A DNA stretch of 16,202 nt from CAZALT01 sp964485515 (GCA_964485515.1 CAZALT010000077.1:1-16202), one strand, 5' to 3'; shown: positions 7,106-13,049, numbered from the stretch's first letter. Numbers and translations: made by a program. Notes: generated by a model not told the origin, from the letters alone.

Positions 7106-7162
7106 GCTGCCGTTGTCGTCGCTCGGGTCGACGTCGTTCTCCTCGAGCGGGACGCTCAGCGG
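7099..7162. terminator. Bidirectional terminator dyad between convergent genes
   Basis: CCGCTGAGC (7099-7107) and GCTCAGCGG (7154-7162) are a perfect 9-bp inverted repeat. The left arm contains the stop codon of the cyclase gene and the right arm the stop of the zinc-ribbon gene. An inner GCTCG/CGAGC pair (7121-7125 with 7144-7148) extends the fold. There is no T tract. Confidence 0.55.
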
Positions 7163-7497
7163 CCGACGGCTTCGCCCTCGACGATGTGCGCGGCCTGGAA
7201 CAGCAGCTGGCAGTCGAGGCACGCATAGTGGTCGACGCCCCCGAGGATGTCGACCAGGTCGAGGCGGGTGGGTCCCCCGCAGCTGGGGCAGCGGTCGCCC
7301 GTGCCCGATACGGCGAGCGCTGACGAGAACGAGGGCGCGTGCGAGAGCTGCTGGATGACCTCTTTGTCGCGCAGATCGATCACCGGATCGGCCCGGGGAC
7401 GACGGGCCGGGAGGGTGACCGCCTCGGCGACGGGCGGAAGCCCAGCGTCGGCGCGCCGAGCTGCTTTGGCGGCATCGAGACGGTCCTGCAAGCCCAT
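7156..7497 (-). CDS. Small zinc-ribbon protein, conserved hypothetical
   Basis: The 113-residue product starts MGLQDRLDAAKAARRADAGL, a basic amphipathic stretch. It ends in a zinc ribbon with CPSC (C70, C73) and CLDC (C93, C96) separated by about 20 residues (GGPTRLDLVDILGGVDHYA). The middle (about 20-65) is proline-rich and likely flexible. The function is unknown; single zinc ribbons of this kind bind nucleic acid or protein partners. ATG 7497 is chosen over an in-frame start about 20 codons upstream because a promoter (GTGGCA, 17 bases, TACAGT) ends six bases before it, giving a leaderless message. It converges on the cyclase gene and is downstream of the dehydrogenase on the same strand, with a terminator hairpin between them. 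Confidence 0.7.
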   Translation of the reverse strand: MGLQDRLDAAKAARRADAGLPPVAEAVTLPARRPRADPVIDLRDKEVIQQLSHAPSFSSALAVSGTGDRCPSCGGPTRLDLVDILGGVDHYACLDCQLLFQAAHIVEGEAVGR

Positions 7498-7503
7498 GGC
7501 GTC

Positions 7504-7532
7504 ACTGTAGTGGGCCGTTTGGCCTATGCCAC
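7504..7532 (-). promoter_or_regulatory. Promoter of the zinc-ribbon gene, leaderless
   Basis: On the reverse strand GTGGCA (7532-7527), a 17-base spacer and TACAGT (7509-7504) are followed by six bases and ATG 7497. This is one of the two most complete promoters in the window. Confidence 0.55.
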
Positions 7533-7537
7533 GCGCG

Positions 7538-7561
7538 GGAGGTGTCGCGCGCGGCACCTCC
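7538..7561 (-). terminator. Terminator-like hairpin downstream of the dehydrogenase gene
   Basis: GGAGGTG (7538-7544) and CACCTCC (7555-7561) form a perfect 7-bp stem with a ten-base CG-rich loop, 32 bases after the dehydrogenase stop. No T tract follows on the reverse strand. Confidence 0.5.
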
Positions 7562-7566
7562 TGGTG

Positions 7567-7608
7567 AGCCGGTGGTGGTCAGCCGGTGGTGGTCAGCCGG
7601 TGGTGGTG
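7567..7608. repeat. 14-base tandem repeat, 3 copies, over the 3' end of the dehydrogenase gene
   Basis: AGCCGGTGGTGGTC occurs at 7567-7580 and 7581-7594, with a third copy at 7595-7608 differing in the last base. The array covers the stop codon (7593-7595) and the last codons of the gene. Because 14 is not a multiple of three, copy-number change outside the coding copy would leave the protein intact. Confidence 0.93.
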
Positions 7609-8384
7609 CCGCCGTCGATCGGGATGATCGCGCCGTTGAGGTAGTACGCCTCGTCCGACGCGACGTACGCGACCAGCGCGGCGACCGAGTCGGGTTCTTG
7701 CATGTCGGCGGTGAGGAACGAGCGGGTGATGAGCGACATGTGCGAACCCTCCGGTGGCAAGAAGCCCGAGATGATGCCGGTGTTCACGCCACCCGGGCAC
7801 ACGGCGTTGATGCGGATGCCGTCCCGGCCGTACTCGATGGCCATCGCCTTGGTGATGCCGACCAAGGCGTGCTTCGACGCGCAGTACGCCGCGCAGTAGG
7901 CCTGGCCGATGAGCCCGGCGGTCGAGGCCAGGTTCATGATGTTTCCCTTGCGCTCGAGCAGGTGCGGGATCGCGGCCTGGCTCAGGTAGAAGGGCCCGGC
8001 GGCGTTGACCGCGAGCATGGCGTTGAACCGAGCCGTGGTCTCGTCGGTCGTGTGGGCCGACCCGCCGATGCCGGCGATGTTGGCCAGCACGTCGAGGCCG
8101 CCGAACTCGGCGACCACGGCCCCGATGAGGGAGGTGCAGGCGTCGGGGTCGGTGACGTCGATGGCCGACGACGACGCGGTGCCGCCGTTGTCGACGATGG
8201 TCTGCGCGGTTGCGGCTGCTCCCTCGCCGTTGATGTCGGCGCACCACACCGTGGCCCCCTCGCCGGCGAGTCGAAATGCCGACGCTTGGCCGATGCCCTG
8301 CGCAGCACCCGTGACGAGCACGACCTTGCCCGTGAAGCGGTGGGCCCCGTCGGGGTTGGTGAACGGATCGGGAAGCTCGGGCAC
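7593..8384 (-). CDS. Short-chain dehydrogenase/reductase (classical SDR)
   Basis: The 263-residue protein has the classical SDR features: cofactor motif TGAAQGIG (25-32), an acidic residue D50 after the second strand (favouring NAD over NADP), NIAG (102-105), and catalytic S154, Y167 and K171 in YCASK. The later PGGVNTG segment (197-203) fits the cofactor nicotinamide site. It oxidises or reduces a hydroxyl/carbonyl substrate in the cytosol. Similar actinobacterial enzymes act on steroids, terpenoids or 3-hydroxyacyl groups, but the substrate cannot be assigned. GTG 8384 is preceded by GAGGAGG four bases upstream, a strong ribosome binding site. A dyad AGAACAGGTTCT lies 41 bases upstream. The gene is divergent from the Nit-type amidase. 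Confidence 0.88.
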   Translation of the reverse strand: MPELPDPFTNPDGAHRFTGKVVLVTGAAQGIGQASAFRLAGEGATVWCADINGEGAAATAQTIVDNGGTASSSAIDVTDPDACTSLIGAVVAEFGGLDVLANIAGIGGSAHTTDETTARFNAMLAVNAAGPFYLSQAAIPHLLERKGNIMNLASTAGLIGQAYCAAYCASKHALVGITKAMAIEYGRDGIRINAVCPGGVNTGIISGFLPPEGSHMSLITRSFLTADMQEPDSVAALVAYVASDEAYYLNGAIIPIDGGTTTG

Positions 8385-8424
8385 GGGCCCTCCTCGGGCG
8401 GAGTGTTCGGCCTGCGCTCAGATG

Positions 8425-8436
8425 AGAACAGGTTCT
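8425..8436. promoter_or_regulatory. AGAAC-N2-GTTCT operator-like dyad between dehydrogenase and amidase genes
   Basis: AGAACAGGTTCT is a perfect dyad with a two-base centre. With its flanks it fits seven of the eight fixed positions of TnnAACnnGTTnnA, the KstR-type TetR operator of sterol catabolism genes in mycobacteria. It lies 41 bases upstream of the dehydrogenase start. The rest of 8385-8556 holds only the amidase -10. Confidence 0.45.
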
Positions 8437-8544
8437 ATTTGCATCGTGGCACGCCGGTGTGACCCCGTGCACACCGAGACCGAACCGGTGGGGCACGGCG
8501 GGCCGACGACAGCTTGCCCGAAGCGCGCGTCGACCACCGCTGGG

Positions 8545-8550
8545 TAGCGT
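8545..8550 (+). promoter_or_regulatory. -10 element of the amidase gene, leaderless
   Basis: TAGCGT (TAnnnT) ends six bases before ATG 8557, and no ribosome binding site is present. No convincing -35 is seen. Confidence 0.45.
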
Positions 8551-8556
8551 CTCGGC

Positions 8557-9378
8557 ATGCGTGTGGCCGCGGTGCAGCTGGAGTCGACACCAGATCGCGC
8601 CGCCAACCTGGCGGTGGCCGAGCGGCTGGTCGCGTCGGCCGCGGCCGACGGTGCGACCTTCGTCGTGCTGCCCGAGCTGTTCCAGCTCCTCGGCTCGGGA
8701 GCCGACCTCGCCGCGTCGGCCGAGCCGTTCGACGGCCCCACGCTCGCCTGGAGCGCGAGGCTCGCCCGGGAGCATGCCATCTGGCTCCTGCCCGGATCGT
8801 TCATCGAGCGCGCCGACGGGACGGGAGGCGACGTGCGCTTCAACACCGCGTTCGTCGTCGACCCGTCGGGCGAGGTCGTCGGGTGGTATCGCAAGGTGCA
8901 CCTCTTCGACGTCGATCTGGCCCACACCGGGGTCCACGAGAGCCGCTTCTTCTCGGCCGGCACCGAGCCCGTCGTGGTCGAGGTGGATGGCGTGAAGGTC
9001 GGTCTCACCATCTGCTACGACCTCCGGTTCCCGGAGCTCTTCCGCATCGAGGCGCTCGACGGTGCGCACGTCATCGTCGTGCCCTCCGCGTTCACCGCCC
9101 GCACCGGCCGGGACCACTGGGAGCCCCTGTTGCGGGCCCGGGCCATCGAGAACCAGGTGTACGTGGTCGCGCCGGGCCAGTGCGGCACGAGCGCGGACGG
9201 TGTCGCTCGCCACGGCCACTCGCTGATCGTCGACCCGTGGGGCACCGTCGTCGCCGACGCAGGTGAAGGCCCCGGCATCGTCGTCGCCCCGGTCGACCCG
9301 GACGCGATCGACAGCACACGACAGGCCGTCCCCAGCCTGGCCAACCGTCGACCCGACGCGTATCGCTGGCCCAGCTGA
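8557..9378 (+). CDS. Nit-type carbon-nitrogen hydrolase (omega-amidase / deaminated glutathione amidase-like)
   Basis: The 273-residue protein has the nitrilase-superfamily catalytic triad E40 (LPELF), K113 (YRKVHLFDVD) and C153 (TICYDLRFPELFR). The strings KVHLFDVD and CYDLRFPELFR are typical of the Nit1/Nit2 branch. These enzymes hydrolyse deaminated glutathione or alpha-ketoglutaramate, repairing side products of transaminases, rather than nitriles. Which of the two it prefers cannot be decided from sequence alone. The length is full for the family, and it begins directly at the first strand (MRVAAVQLES), fitting the leaderless start at ATG 8557. It is cytosolic. The stop codon lies in a hairpin that probably ends the transcript, so it looks monocistronic. 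Confidence 0.87.
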   Translation: MRVAAVQLESTPDRAANLAVAERLVASAAADGATFVVLPELFQLLGSGADLAASAEPFDGPTLAWSARLAREHAIWLLPGSFIERADGTGGDVRFNTAFVVDPSGEVVGWYRKVHLFDVDLAHTGVHESRFFSAGTEPVVVEVDGVKVGLTICYDLRFPELFRIEALDGAHVIVVPSAFTARTGRDHWEPLLRARAIENQVYVVAPGQCGTSADGVARHGHSLIVDPWGTVVADAGEGPGIVVAPVDPDAIDSTRQAVPSLANRRPDAYRWPS

Positions 9379-9398
9379 GGACGGTGTGGCGCCGTCCT
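9378..9398 (+). terminator. Hairpin at the stop codon of the amidase gene
   Basis: AGGACGG (9378-9384) and CCGTCCT (9392-9398) are a perfect 7-bp stem with a seven-base loop. The first base belongs to the TGA stop. There is no T tract. Confidence 0.5.
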
Positions 9399-9407
9399 GA
9401 TCCGTCC

Positions 9408-9566
9408 CCTCCAGCGAACTGGCAGGCCCTCCAGCGAACTGGCAGGCCNNNNNNNNNNNNNNNNNNNNNNNNNNNNNNNNNNNNNNNNNNNNNNNNNNNN
9501 NNNNNNNNNNNNNNNNNNNNNNNNNNNNNNNNNNNNNNNNNNNNNNNNTCCAGCGAACTGGCAGGC
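9408..9566. repeat. 20-base tandem repeat on both sides of assembly gap 2
   Basis: The unit CCTCCAGCGAACTGGCAGGC is at 9408-9427 and 9428-9447; after the gap 9549-9566 resumes two bases into the unit. There are therefore at least three copies and probably more in the gap. Each unit contains CCAG-CGAA-CTGG, a four-base-pair hairpin with a tetraloop. No spacers separate the copies, so it is not CRISPR. Confidence 0.95.
9449..9548. other. Assembly gap 2 (100 N)
   Basis: A placeholder of 100 N lies inside the 20-base tandem array between the amidase gene and the CYTH-CHAD gene. The same repeat on both sides implies that the missing sequence is more of the array. Confidence 0.97.
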
Positions 9567-9621
9567 CAGGTTCGTCCCATGCGACGACTTCTCTCCGCCG
9601 GTTCGTGGTGGACCCGTGCAC

Positions 9622-9688
9622 TAGGTTTGGCGCCGACATGGCACGCCACCACCGACCGCTGCAGGGCCCTGCCGGGGGGTGCCGGTGA
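9622..9688 (+). promoter_or_regulatory. Possible promoter and short leader ORF before the CYTH-CHAD gene
   Basis: TAGGTT (9622-9627) could be a -10 element. ATG 9638 opens a 16-codon frame (MARHHRPLQGPAGGCR) whose TGA (9686-9688) overlaps the GTG at 9685. The overlap suggests coupling, but so short a frame may be chance. Between 9567 and 9621 nothing else is seen. Confidence 0.25.
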
Positions 9689-11418
9689 GCGTCGTCCGGC
9701 GCTACCACGTCCGTGAGGGCGCCGACCTCGACCACCTCCTCGCCGAGATCCAACGACGTCTGGTGCTCGAGTCCGAGTCGGAGTCCACGAGCTCTCGCAC
9801 CGTCTACGACACCTTCGATTGGCGCCTCTACGGCGAAGGCACCGTGTTCGAGGTGGACGCCGAGGGCGACGGCGTGTGGCGCTCGTTCGACCAGGGCACC
9901 GTCCTCGGCCGCTACCCGGCGCTGGGCGCACCCGGCTTCGCCTGGGACCTGCCCAAGTCGCCGGCGACCCACCGCCTCGCCTCCCTCGTCGACATGCGGC
10001 GGCTGCTGCCGCTGGTGTCGATCCACTCCACCCGCACCGTCCTGCGCGTCCTCGACGACGAGCGCAAGACGATCGGCCGGGTCATCGTCGACGAGGCGGT
10101 GCTCGAATCGGCCGACCGTGACGTCTCGGCTGAGCTCCCTCGCCTCCCTCCGGTGCTCGAAGTCGTCTCGGTACGGGGCTACGAGAAGAAGCTCGGCACG
10201 GTCAACGACCTGCTCGGCGCACAGGTGCTGCTCGCTCCCGCCGAAGACGACGCATCGGTCCTGGCCATGCGGGCCGTGGGGCTCCGACCCGGGGCCTACC
10301 GTTCCAAGCTCAAGCTCTCGCTCGACGGCGACGTCCCCGCCTGGAAGACCTGGGTCCATGTCCTCGGGGTGCTGTTCGCCGCCGTGGTCGACAACGAACA
10401 GGGCGTGCGCGACGACGTCGACTCCGAGTTCCTCCACGACTACCGCGTCGCGGTCCGTCGCACTCGCTCCGTGCTCGGCGAGGCCAAGGGCGTGCTGCCT
10501 CCCGACGACCTCGCCTACTTCCGCGACGAGTTCAAGTGGCTCGGCGGAGTCACCGGGCCCACCCGCGACTTCGACGTCTTCCTGCTGGAGGTCCCGGCCT
10601 TCCGCCGTGGTCTCCCCGTCGAGCGACGCGACGACCTCGACCCCTTCGCCGGCTTCCTCGCCGACCAGCAGCGCGTCTCGCACGCCGCGCTCGTCGCCGC
10701 GCTCGACACCGAGCGCTACCGCACGCTGATCGACCGTTGGGCCGCCTTCCTCGCGGCCCCCGGTCTTGACGAACGGGCTGGTGCGTCACCCGAGCAACTC
10801 GCCGACGCGGGCGTGGCGCTTGCCTTCGAACCGCCGGCCGTGGTCGCCGCCAAGCGGATCGAGAAGGCCCACCGCCGCCTGATCCGCGACGGCAACGTCA
10901 TCCACGACGACTCCGAGCCCGAGAAGCTCCACGACCTCCGCAAGGACTCCAAGCGGCTGCGCTACCTGTTCGAGTGCTTCGGGTCGTTGCTCGATGCCGA
11001 GGCGGTCGCCGGCGTGGTCAAGGAGCTCAAGGCGCTCCAAGACGTGCTCGGCGAGTACCAGGACTGCCAGGTCCAGATCGGTTCGCTCGAGCAGTTCGGC
11101 CAGCAGATGCTCGACGAAGCCGGCGCCCCCGCCTCCGCTCTGCTCGCGATGGGAGCGCTCGTCGATCAGCTCGCCGAGCGCGAGCAGGCCGCCCGCGACG
11201 CGTTCGACAAGCGGTTCAAGGCGTTCGACTCCAAGTCCGTTCGGCGCACGGTCCGCGAGCTCGTCGACGTCGTGTCCGATGATGGAGCGTCCGGCTCGTC
11301 GAGTCCGGCCGACGCGAAGCTCGCCAGGCCCGCGGGGAGCGGACCAGCTGCCCGAGCGGCGGAGAACGGACGACCCGCCCGAGCGGCGGAGAGTGGAAAG
11401 GAAGAGACCACCTCGTGA
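9685..11418 (+). CDS. CYTH-CHAD domain protein (degenerate CYTH)
   Basis: From GTG 9685, with a G-rich Shine-Dalgarno run five bases upstream, the product has 577 residues; GTG 9679 is an alternative. Residues about 1-200 look like a CYTH (triphosphate tunnel) domain, with YDTFDWRLYGEGTVFEV matching the usual YFDTxDxxL strand. However, the N-terminal ExExK metal-binding motif is replaced by VVRRYHVR, so catalysis is doubtful. Residues about 222-528 form a CHAD domain, with its two basic-histidine signatures HDYRVAVRRTRSVL (251-264) and LHDLRKDSKRLRYLFE (416-431). CHAD domains bind inorganic polyphosphate and localise to polyphosphate granules. The last 35 residues are an Ala/Arg/Gly-rich tail with an imperfect nine-residue repeat. 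The stop overlaps the ParA-like gene by four bases, implying coupled expression. Confidence 0.85.
   Translation: MSVVRRYHVREGADLDHLLAEIQRRLVLESESESTSSRTVYDTFDWRLYGEGTVFEVDAEGDGVWRSFDQGTVLGRYPALGAPGFAWDLPKSPATHRLASLVDMRRLLPLVSIHSTRTVLRVLDDERKTIGRVIVDEAVLESADRDVSAELPRLPPVLEVVSVRGYEKKLGTVNDLLGAQVLLAPAEDDASVLAMRAVGLRPGAYRSKLKLSLDGDVPAWKTWVHVLGVLFAAVVDNEQGVRDDVDSEFLHDYRVAVRRTRSVLGEAKGVLPPDDLAYFRDEFKWLGGVTGPTRDFDVFLLEVPAFRRGLPVERRDDLDPFAGFLADQQRVSHAALVAALDTERYRTLIDRWAAFLAAPGLDERAGASPEQLADAGVALAFEPPAVVAAKRIEKAHRRLIRDGNVIHDDSEPEKLHDLRKDSKRLRYLFECFGSLLDAEAVAGVVKELKALQDVLGEYQDCQVQIGSLEQFGQQMLDEAGAPASALLAMGALVDQLAEREQAARDAFDKRFKAFDSKSVRRTVRELVDVVSDDGASGSSSPADAKLARPAGSGPAARAAENGRPARAAESGKEETTS
11350..11392 (+). 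repeat. 27-base-period direct repeat in the 3' end of the CYTH-CHAD gene
   Basis: GCCCGAGCGGCGGAGA occurs at 11350-11365 and 11377-11392, a period of 27 bases, with a more divergent copy probably before it. It encodes ARAAENGRP followed by ARAAESGKE in the protein tail. Confidence 0.85.
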
Positions 11419-12158
11419 AGGTGCTGGCGACCTACAACATCAAAGGCGGTGTCGGGAAGACCGCCACCGCGGTGAACCTCGCCCACCTCGCCGCCGAGGG
11501 CGGTGCCCGCACCCTTCTGTGGGACCTCGACCCCCAGGGCGCGTCCACCTTCTACTACCGGGTCAAGCCCAAGGTGAAGGGCGGTGGCAAGGGGCTCATC
11601 ACCGGCAAGCGCGAGCTCGACGACGTCATCAAGGGCACCGACTATGAAGGGCTCGATCTCATCCCGGCCGACTTCTCCTACCGCAACCTCGACCTCGTCC
11701 TCGACGCGGCGAAGAAGCCCACCCGTCGCCTCGCCCAGCTGCTCAAGCCGCTCAAGCGCGAGTACGACTACGTCTTCCTCGACTGCCCGCCCAGCATCTC
11801 GCTCGCCAGCGAGAGCGTGTTCGAGGCGGCCGACGCCCTGCTCGTACCCATCATCCCCACCACGCTGTCGCTGCGGACCTTCGACCAGCTCGACACGTTC
11901 CTCGACGACGAGGACTGGCGTTCACGGCCCAGGGTCTTGGGGTTCTTCTCGATGGTCGACGGCCGCAAGCGCCTGCACCGCGAGATGGTGACCAAGATGC
12001 GCGAGGCACGACCCGACCTCCTCGAGACGCAGATCCCCGCCGCCAGCGTCGTCGAGCAGATGGGCGAGCACCGGGCGCCCGTGGTCACCTTCGCACCCCG
12101 CAGCCGGTCGGCCACGGCGTACCGCGAGCTGTGGGCCGAGGTGCAGAACCACCTCTGA
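11415..12158 (+). CDS. ParA/MinD-like positioning ATPase, coupled to CYTH-CHAD
   Basis: The 247-residue protein begins MKVLATYNIKGGVGKTATAV. It holds the deviant Walker A box KGGVGKT (10-16) with signature lysine K10, the Walker A' segment DLDPQG (37-42) and Walker B FLDCPPS (121-127). This defines a ParA/McdA-type dimerising ATPase that forms gradients on the nucleoid. A lysine/glycine-rich insert (about 50-66) follows A'. There is no N-terminal helix-turn-helix as in plasmid type Ia ParA, and no MinD-type amphipathic C-terminus. No ParB or parS lies next to it, so chromosome partition is unlikely. GTG 11415 overlaps the CHAD stop in a GTGA arrangement, and its own ribosome binding site is weak, so translation is probably coupled. 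I infer that the cargo is linked to the CHAD protein. Confidence 0.87.
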   Translation: MKVLATYNIKGGVGKTATAVNLAHLAAEGGARTLLWDLDPQGASTFYYRVKPKVKGGGKGLITGKRELDDVIKGTDYEGLDLIPADFSYRNLDLVLDAAKKPTRRLAQLLKPLKREYDYVFLDCPPSISLASESVFEAADALLVPIIPTTLSLRTFDQLDTFLDDEDWRSRPRVLGFFSMVDGRKRLHREMVTKMREARPDLLETQIPAASVVEQMGEHRAPVVTFAPRSRSATAYRELWAEVQNHL

Positions 12159-12198
12159 GCTTCGAGGCGGGTTCTGGTGCAGAACGAGCACCGGGAAG

Positions 12199-12224
12199 AC
12201 TCCAGGGACGTCAACCCCTGGAGT
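12199..12224 (+). terminator. Terminator-like hairpin after the ParA-like gene
   Basis: ACTCCAGGG (12199-12207) and CCCTGGAGT (12216-12224) form a perfect 9-bp stem with an eight-base loop, 41 bases after the stop. GTTCT/AGAAC (12171-12175 with 12181-12185) forms a smaller hairpin before it. No T tract follows. Confidence 0.55.
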
Positions 12225-12285
12225 GAGCACCGTGAACGACCTCGGCGACCGGCGGGGTCCACAGGTGTAGACAAACAGGATGTGC

Positions 12286-12302
12286 GCAGGTCGCTGACCT
12301 GC
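12286..12302. promoter_or_regulatory. GCAGGTC-N3-GACCTGC inverted repeat upstream of the membrane protein gene
   Basis: A perfect 7-bp dyad with a three-base centre lies 32 bases before ATG 12335. It overlaps a possible weak promoter (TGCGCA, 17 bases, GACAAT at 12306-12311). It is either an operator or a leader hairpin; I do not recognise the sequence. The remainder of 12159-12334 shows only the terminator. Confidence 0.4.
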
Positions 12303-12334
12303 ATGGACAATCTCGGAGCCTGGGAGGGAACCCG

Positions 12335-12820
12335 ATGAGCAAGATGCCAAAGGTCGTCAGCGTCATCTCCATCGTCGCCGGCGTCATCGCCGTCGTCGTC
12401 GGCATCGTCGTGTTCCTCATCGTGCGCAGCGAGCTGTCGTCGCAGCGCATCACGGTGTCGGACGACGCCCCGTTCCTGGCCGGTCACCAGGTGCAAGGTC
12501 CCCTCACCGCCTACGCCGAGGCACTCACGTTGGCCGATCACGCTGAGGAGATCGGCGGCGGGAAGACCTACGCCGAGCTCGACAAGGACGATCCCGCCCG
12601 CGTCCAGGTCATGACCGCCGACTTCCTCCAGGCCTCGCTCTACACCTCGGTCGTCGCCTTCGGGGTGTGCATCCTCATCATCGTGCTGGGAGCGCTGTTC
12701 ATCCTCGTGGGCCTGGCGATGCGCACCCTCGACAAGCGCACCGACGACGGCTCGACCTCCGGTGCGGGTGGAGGATCCCCCGGGGGCGATGCCAAGGACT
12801 CGGCGCCCCTCACCGCCTGA
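12335..12820 (+). CDS. Two-helix membrane protein of the actinobacterial family often mislabelled 'LigA'
   Basis: The 161-residue protein has a transmembrane helix at about 8-30 (VVSVISIVAGVIAVVVGIVVFL), an external or periplasmic-side loop of about 70 residues, a second helix at about 104-128 (SVVAFGVCILIIVLGALFILVG), and a charged then Gly/Ser-rich tail. The loop carries ITVSDDAPFLAG (39-50), GGGKTYAELDKDDPAR (74-89) and MTADFLQASLYTSVVAFG. From memory these strings are conserved in small actinobacterial proteins that databases call 'aromatic ring-opening dioxygenase LigA'. Nothing here resembles a dioxygenase, and the true function is unknown. GGGAGGG lies six bases before ATG 12335. A hairpin with a short T-rich tail follows, so it is probably transcribed alone. 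Confidence 0.75.
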   Translation: MSKMPKVVSVISIVAGVIAVVVGIVVFLIVRSELSSQRITVSDDAPFLAGHQVQGPLTAYAEALTLADHAEEIGGGKTYAELDKDDPARVQVMTADFLQASLYTSVVAFGVCILIIVLGALFILVGLAMRTLDKRTDDGSTSGAGGGSPGGDAKDSAPLTA

Positions 12821-12845
12821 GCACCTCGAACCTCCAGAGCCCCAG

Positions 12846-12878
12846 AAGGAGACCGGCACAACAGCGCCGGCTTCCTTT
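12846..12878 (+). terminator. Intrinsic terminator after the membrane protein gene
   Basis: AAGGA-ga-CCGGC (12846-12857) pairs with GCCGG-ct-TCCTT (12866-12877): ten base pairs with one 2x2 internal mismatch and an eight-base loop, ending in TTCCTTT. It is the most classical terminator in the window. Confidence 0.6.
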
Positions 12879-12883
12879 CGCGT

Positions 12884-13023
12884 CCGAGATCCGAATTGTC
12901 GACGCATCTCGGTCCGATCAGGGCACCATGGCGGTACCCAGGACGCGCATAGACGGCGCAGAGCCCTGGGTAAGGAGACACCGCAGATCGGTCGACCGGC
13001 GGCCTGCGCCCGCCGCGACCGGT
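12884..13023 (+). ncRNA. Candidate structured 5' leader of the cyclopropane synthase gene (three stems)
   Basis: Three consecutive folds lie between the upstream terminator and the ribosome binding site. First, CCGAGAT (12884-12890) pairs with ATCTCGG (12906-12912). Second is a compound stem: GCGGT (12931-12935) with ACCGC (12980-12984), ACCCAGG (12936-12942) with CCTGGGT (12965-12971), a purine-rich bulge AAGGAGAC (12972-12979) and an inner GCGC/GCGC (12945-12948 with 12956-12959). Third, GGTCG-ac-CGGCGG (12990-13002) pairs with CCGCCG-CGACC (13010-13020) and extends outward a few pairs. I recognise no known riboswitch core, and stems arise easily in GC-rich DNA, so this is a candidate only. 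No clear promoter was found upstream. Confidence 0.35.
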
Positions 13024-13049
13024 GACGCCCGAGACGTTCGGAGGTCACG

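Noticed and set aside
9408..9566. CRISPR array
   Set aside because: The 20-base units are directly adjacent with no spacers, and no cas gene is near.
7579..10683. Reverse-strand open frame of about 1034 codons
   Set aside because: It runs antisense to the amidase and CHAD genes and crosses an N gap, and its composition is that of a GC-rich shadow frame. The forward genes have clear motifs.
11415..12158. Chromosome partition parA locus
   Set aside because: No parB, parS-like palindrome, gidB or origin genes are nearby; the gene is fused into an operon with CHAD instead.
12335..12820. Aromatic ring-opening dioxygenase LigA
   Set aside because: The protein is a small two-helix membrane protein with no metal-binding dioxygenase motif; the name is a database carry-over.
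12884..13023. Known riboswitch or small SRP RNA in the cfa leader
   Set aside because: I find none of the core strings of SAM, cobalamin, glycine, c-di-GMP or c-di-AMP riboswitches, and no GGAA-type SRP tip loop.
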